Assembly (NCBI GenBank): GCA_018882545.1
Contig: VERS01000206.1
Location: 1-5,147, forward strand
Reading direction: 5' to 3'
Origin: Mycobacterium sp.
GTDB lineage: Bacteria; Actinomycetota; Actinomycetes; Mycobacteriales; Mycobacteriaceae
DNA: 5,147 nt
The notes below the pieces were generated by a model. The model did not search any database. It was not told where the DNA came from and saw only the letters and a list, made by a program, of their open reading frames with translations. Each line of letters starts with the position of its first letter. Within the stretch, counting starts at the first letter, position 1. The position numbers and the translations under genes were made by a program. Of the stretch, positions 4,585 through 5,147 are shown piece after piece.

Positions 4585-5147
4585 ATGCAGAACAGGCACT
4601 TCGATCTCACACTGGGTCAGAAGGCTGCGGCTGTCTCCGCCGGACTCGCGTGGGCGGCGCTCGCGGGTGCCGGCATCGCCGGTGCGGCCCCGGACTCCCA
4701 GTCCTCCTCACCGGGAGCGGATGTGGCCGCCGCGTCGGGGACCGCCCCGCGATCCGCCGCGTCGGGGACCACCCAGCGATCCGCCGGCCCGGCCCGGCGG
4801 GTTGCAGCCGCCCGCCCCGAATCGGGCGTGGCTCCCAGACCCCCACGCGCAACCCTCTCGCCGGCCGCCGCGCGCGCACCCGGAAAGGTCGCCAGTCCAC
4901 CCGAGGCGCCCGCGGTTTTCCCAGCCGCCCCGGCGGCACCCGCTGCTGCGGCAGCTGCACCACAGGCGGTGGCCCTTCCCCGCGCCGGGCTGCCCCCGTC
5001 GACGCGACTCGGCCCGAACCGGGGCACCGCAGCCGCGGTCCTGGCGCCGGCGGCCACCACCTCCTCGACGATCCAACCGGTGGGCCAGTACGTCAGCCCG
5101 CTGGGTACCCCGCAGCAGACCGCGGCCGAGGCCGAGGCCATGCAGAC
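4585..5147 (+). CDS. Secreted Ala/Pro-rich protein of unknown function (3' partial)
   Basis: I do not recognise the family from the visible part. The frame is open from ATG 4585 to the window edge, giving 187 complete residues and no stop. Residues 1-13 are polar to basic (MQNRHFDLTLGQK); 14-34 are a hydrophobic Ala-rich stretch ending IAGAA, a good Sec signal peptide with cleavage near 34-35. Residues 36-165 are a low-complexity Ala/Pro/Ser/Arg region with no cysteine, a tandem 9-residue repeat at 49-66 and an A6 run at 120-125; it is probably disordered or wall-spanning. From about 166 (VGQYVSPLGTPQQTAAEAEA) the composition becomes ordinary, suggesting that a folded domain begins near the edge, so the low-complexity part is likely a linker before a catalytic or binding domain. 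Long minus-strand frames over this region are shadows of the GC-rich codons. Confidence 0.75.
   Translation, partial: MQNRHFDLTLGQKAAAVSAGLAWAALAGAGIAGAAPDSQSSSPGADVAAASGTAPRSAASGTTQRSAGPARRVAAARPESGVAPRPPRATLSPAAARAPGKVASPPEAPAVFPAAPAAPAAAAAAPQAVALPRAGLPPSTRLGPNRGTAAAVLAPAATTSSTIQPVGQYVSPLGTPQQTAAEAEAMQ
4729..4782 (+). repeat. 27-base tandem repeat, two copies, within the secreted protein gene
   Basis: Units 4729-4755 and 4756-4782 differ at two positions and encode AASGTAPRS and AASGTTQRS. The unit length is a multiple of three, so copy number can change without breaking the frame. It sits in the low-complexity region just after the signal peptide. Confidence 0.8.

Noticed and set aside
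4617..5141. Minus-strand open frame of 174 codons near the right edge, with two other minus-strand frames
   Set aside because: The plus-strand frame from ATG 4585 has a signal peptide and stays open to the edge. The minus-strand products are Ala/Arg/Gly-rich mirror images of its low-complexity codons.

Overview
The window looks like chromosomal DNA from a high-GC actinomycete, most likely a Mycobacterium or Mycolicibacterium. The support is a G/C-rich third codon position throughout, TANNNT-type -10 elements lying almost on top of start codons, GTG starts, Pro/Ala-rich exported proteins, and protein families common in mycobacteria. I see no tRNA, rRNA, insertion sequence, CRISPR array or phage module.

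Seven genes are visible and they alternate strictly in strand (+ - + - + - +), so no two neighbours can share an operon. From left to right: (1) the C-terminal part of a NamZ/DUF1343 exo-beta-N-acetylmuramidase (2-871, +), cut by the window edge; (2) an exported NlpC/P60 peptidoglycan endopeptidase (953-1522, -); (3) a haloalkane-dehalogenase-like alpha/beta hydrolase (1613-2581, +) with what looks like a leaderless promoter; (4) a GH25-type muramidase with no visible signal peptide (2648-3418, -); (5) a small membrane-anchored protein (3567-3779, +) whose N-terminal membrane segment appears to be cut by an in-frame TAA; (6) an exported DUF4174 protein with a possible Tat signal (3804-4283, -); (7) the N-terminal part of a secreted Ala/Pro-rich protein (4585 to the right edge, +). 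The last gene has no stop codon in the window.

The clearest theme is the cell wall. Three of the seven genes encode enzymes that should attack different bonds of peptidoglycan: NamZ releases terminal MurNAc, NlpC/P60 cuts the stem peptide, and GH25 cuts the glycan backbone internally. Two or three others are exported or membrane-bound. The dehalogenase-like enzyme has no obvious link to this theme. The genes are not co-transcribed, so any cooperation would have to come from shared regulation; the repeated TCGTTA/CGTTAC elements upstream of the NlpC/P60 gene are one candidate regulatory signal.

I did not find a clearly new multi-gene system. The points most worth following are the interrupted small membrane gene, the repeat-bearing divergent promoter at 1523-1612, the altered cap residue in the dehalogenase-like enzyme, and the dyad-rich 300-base gap before the secreted protein.
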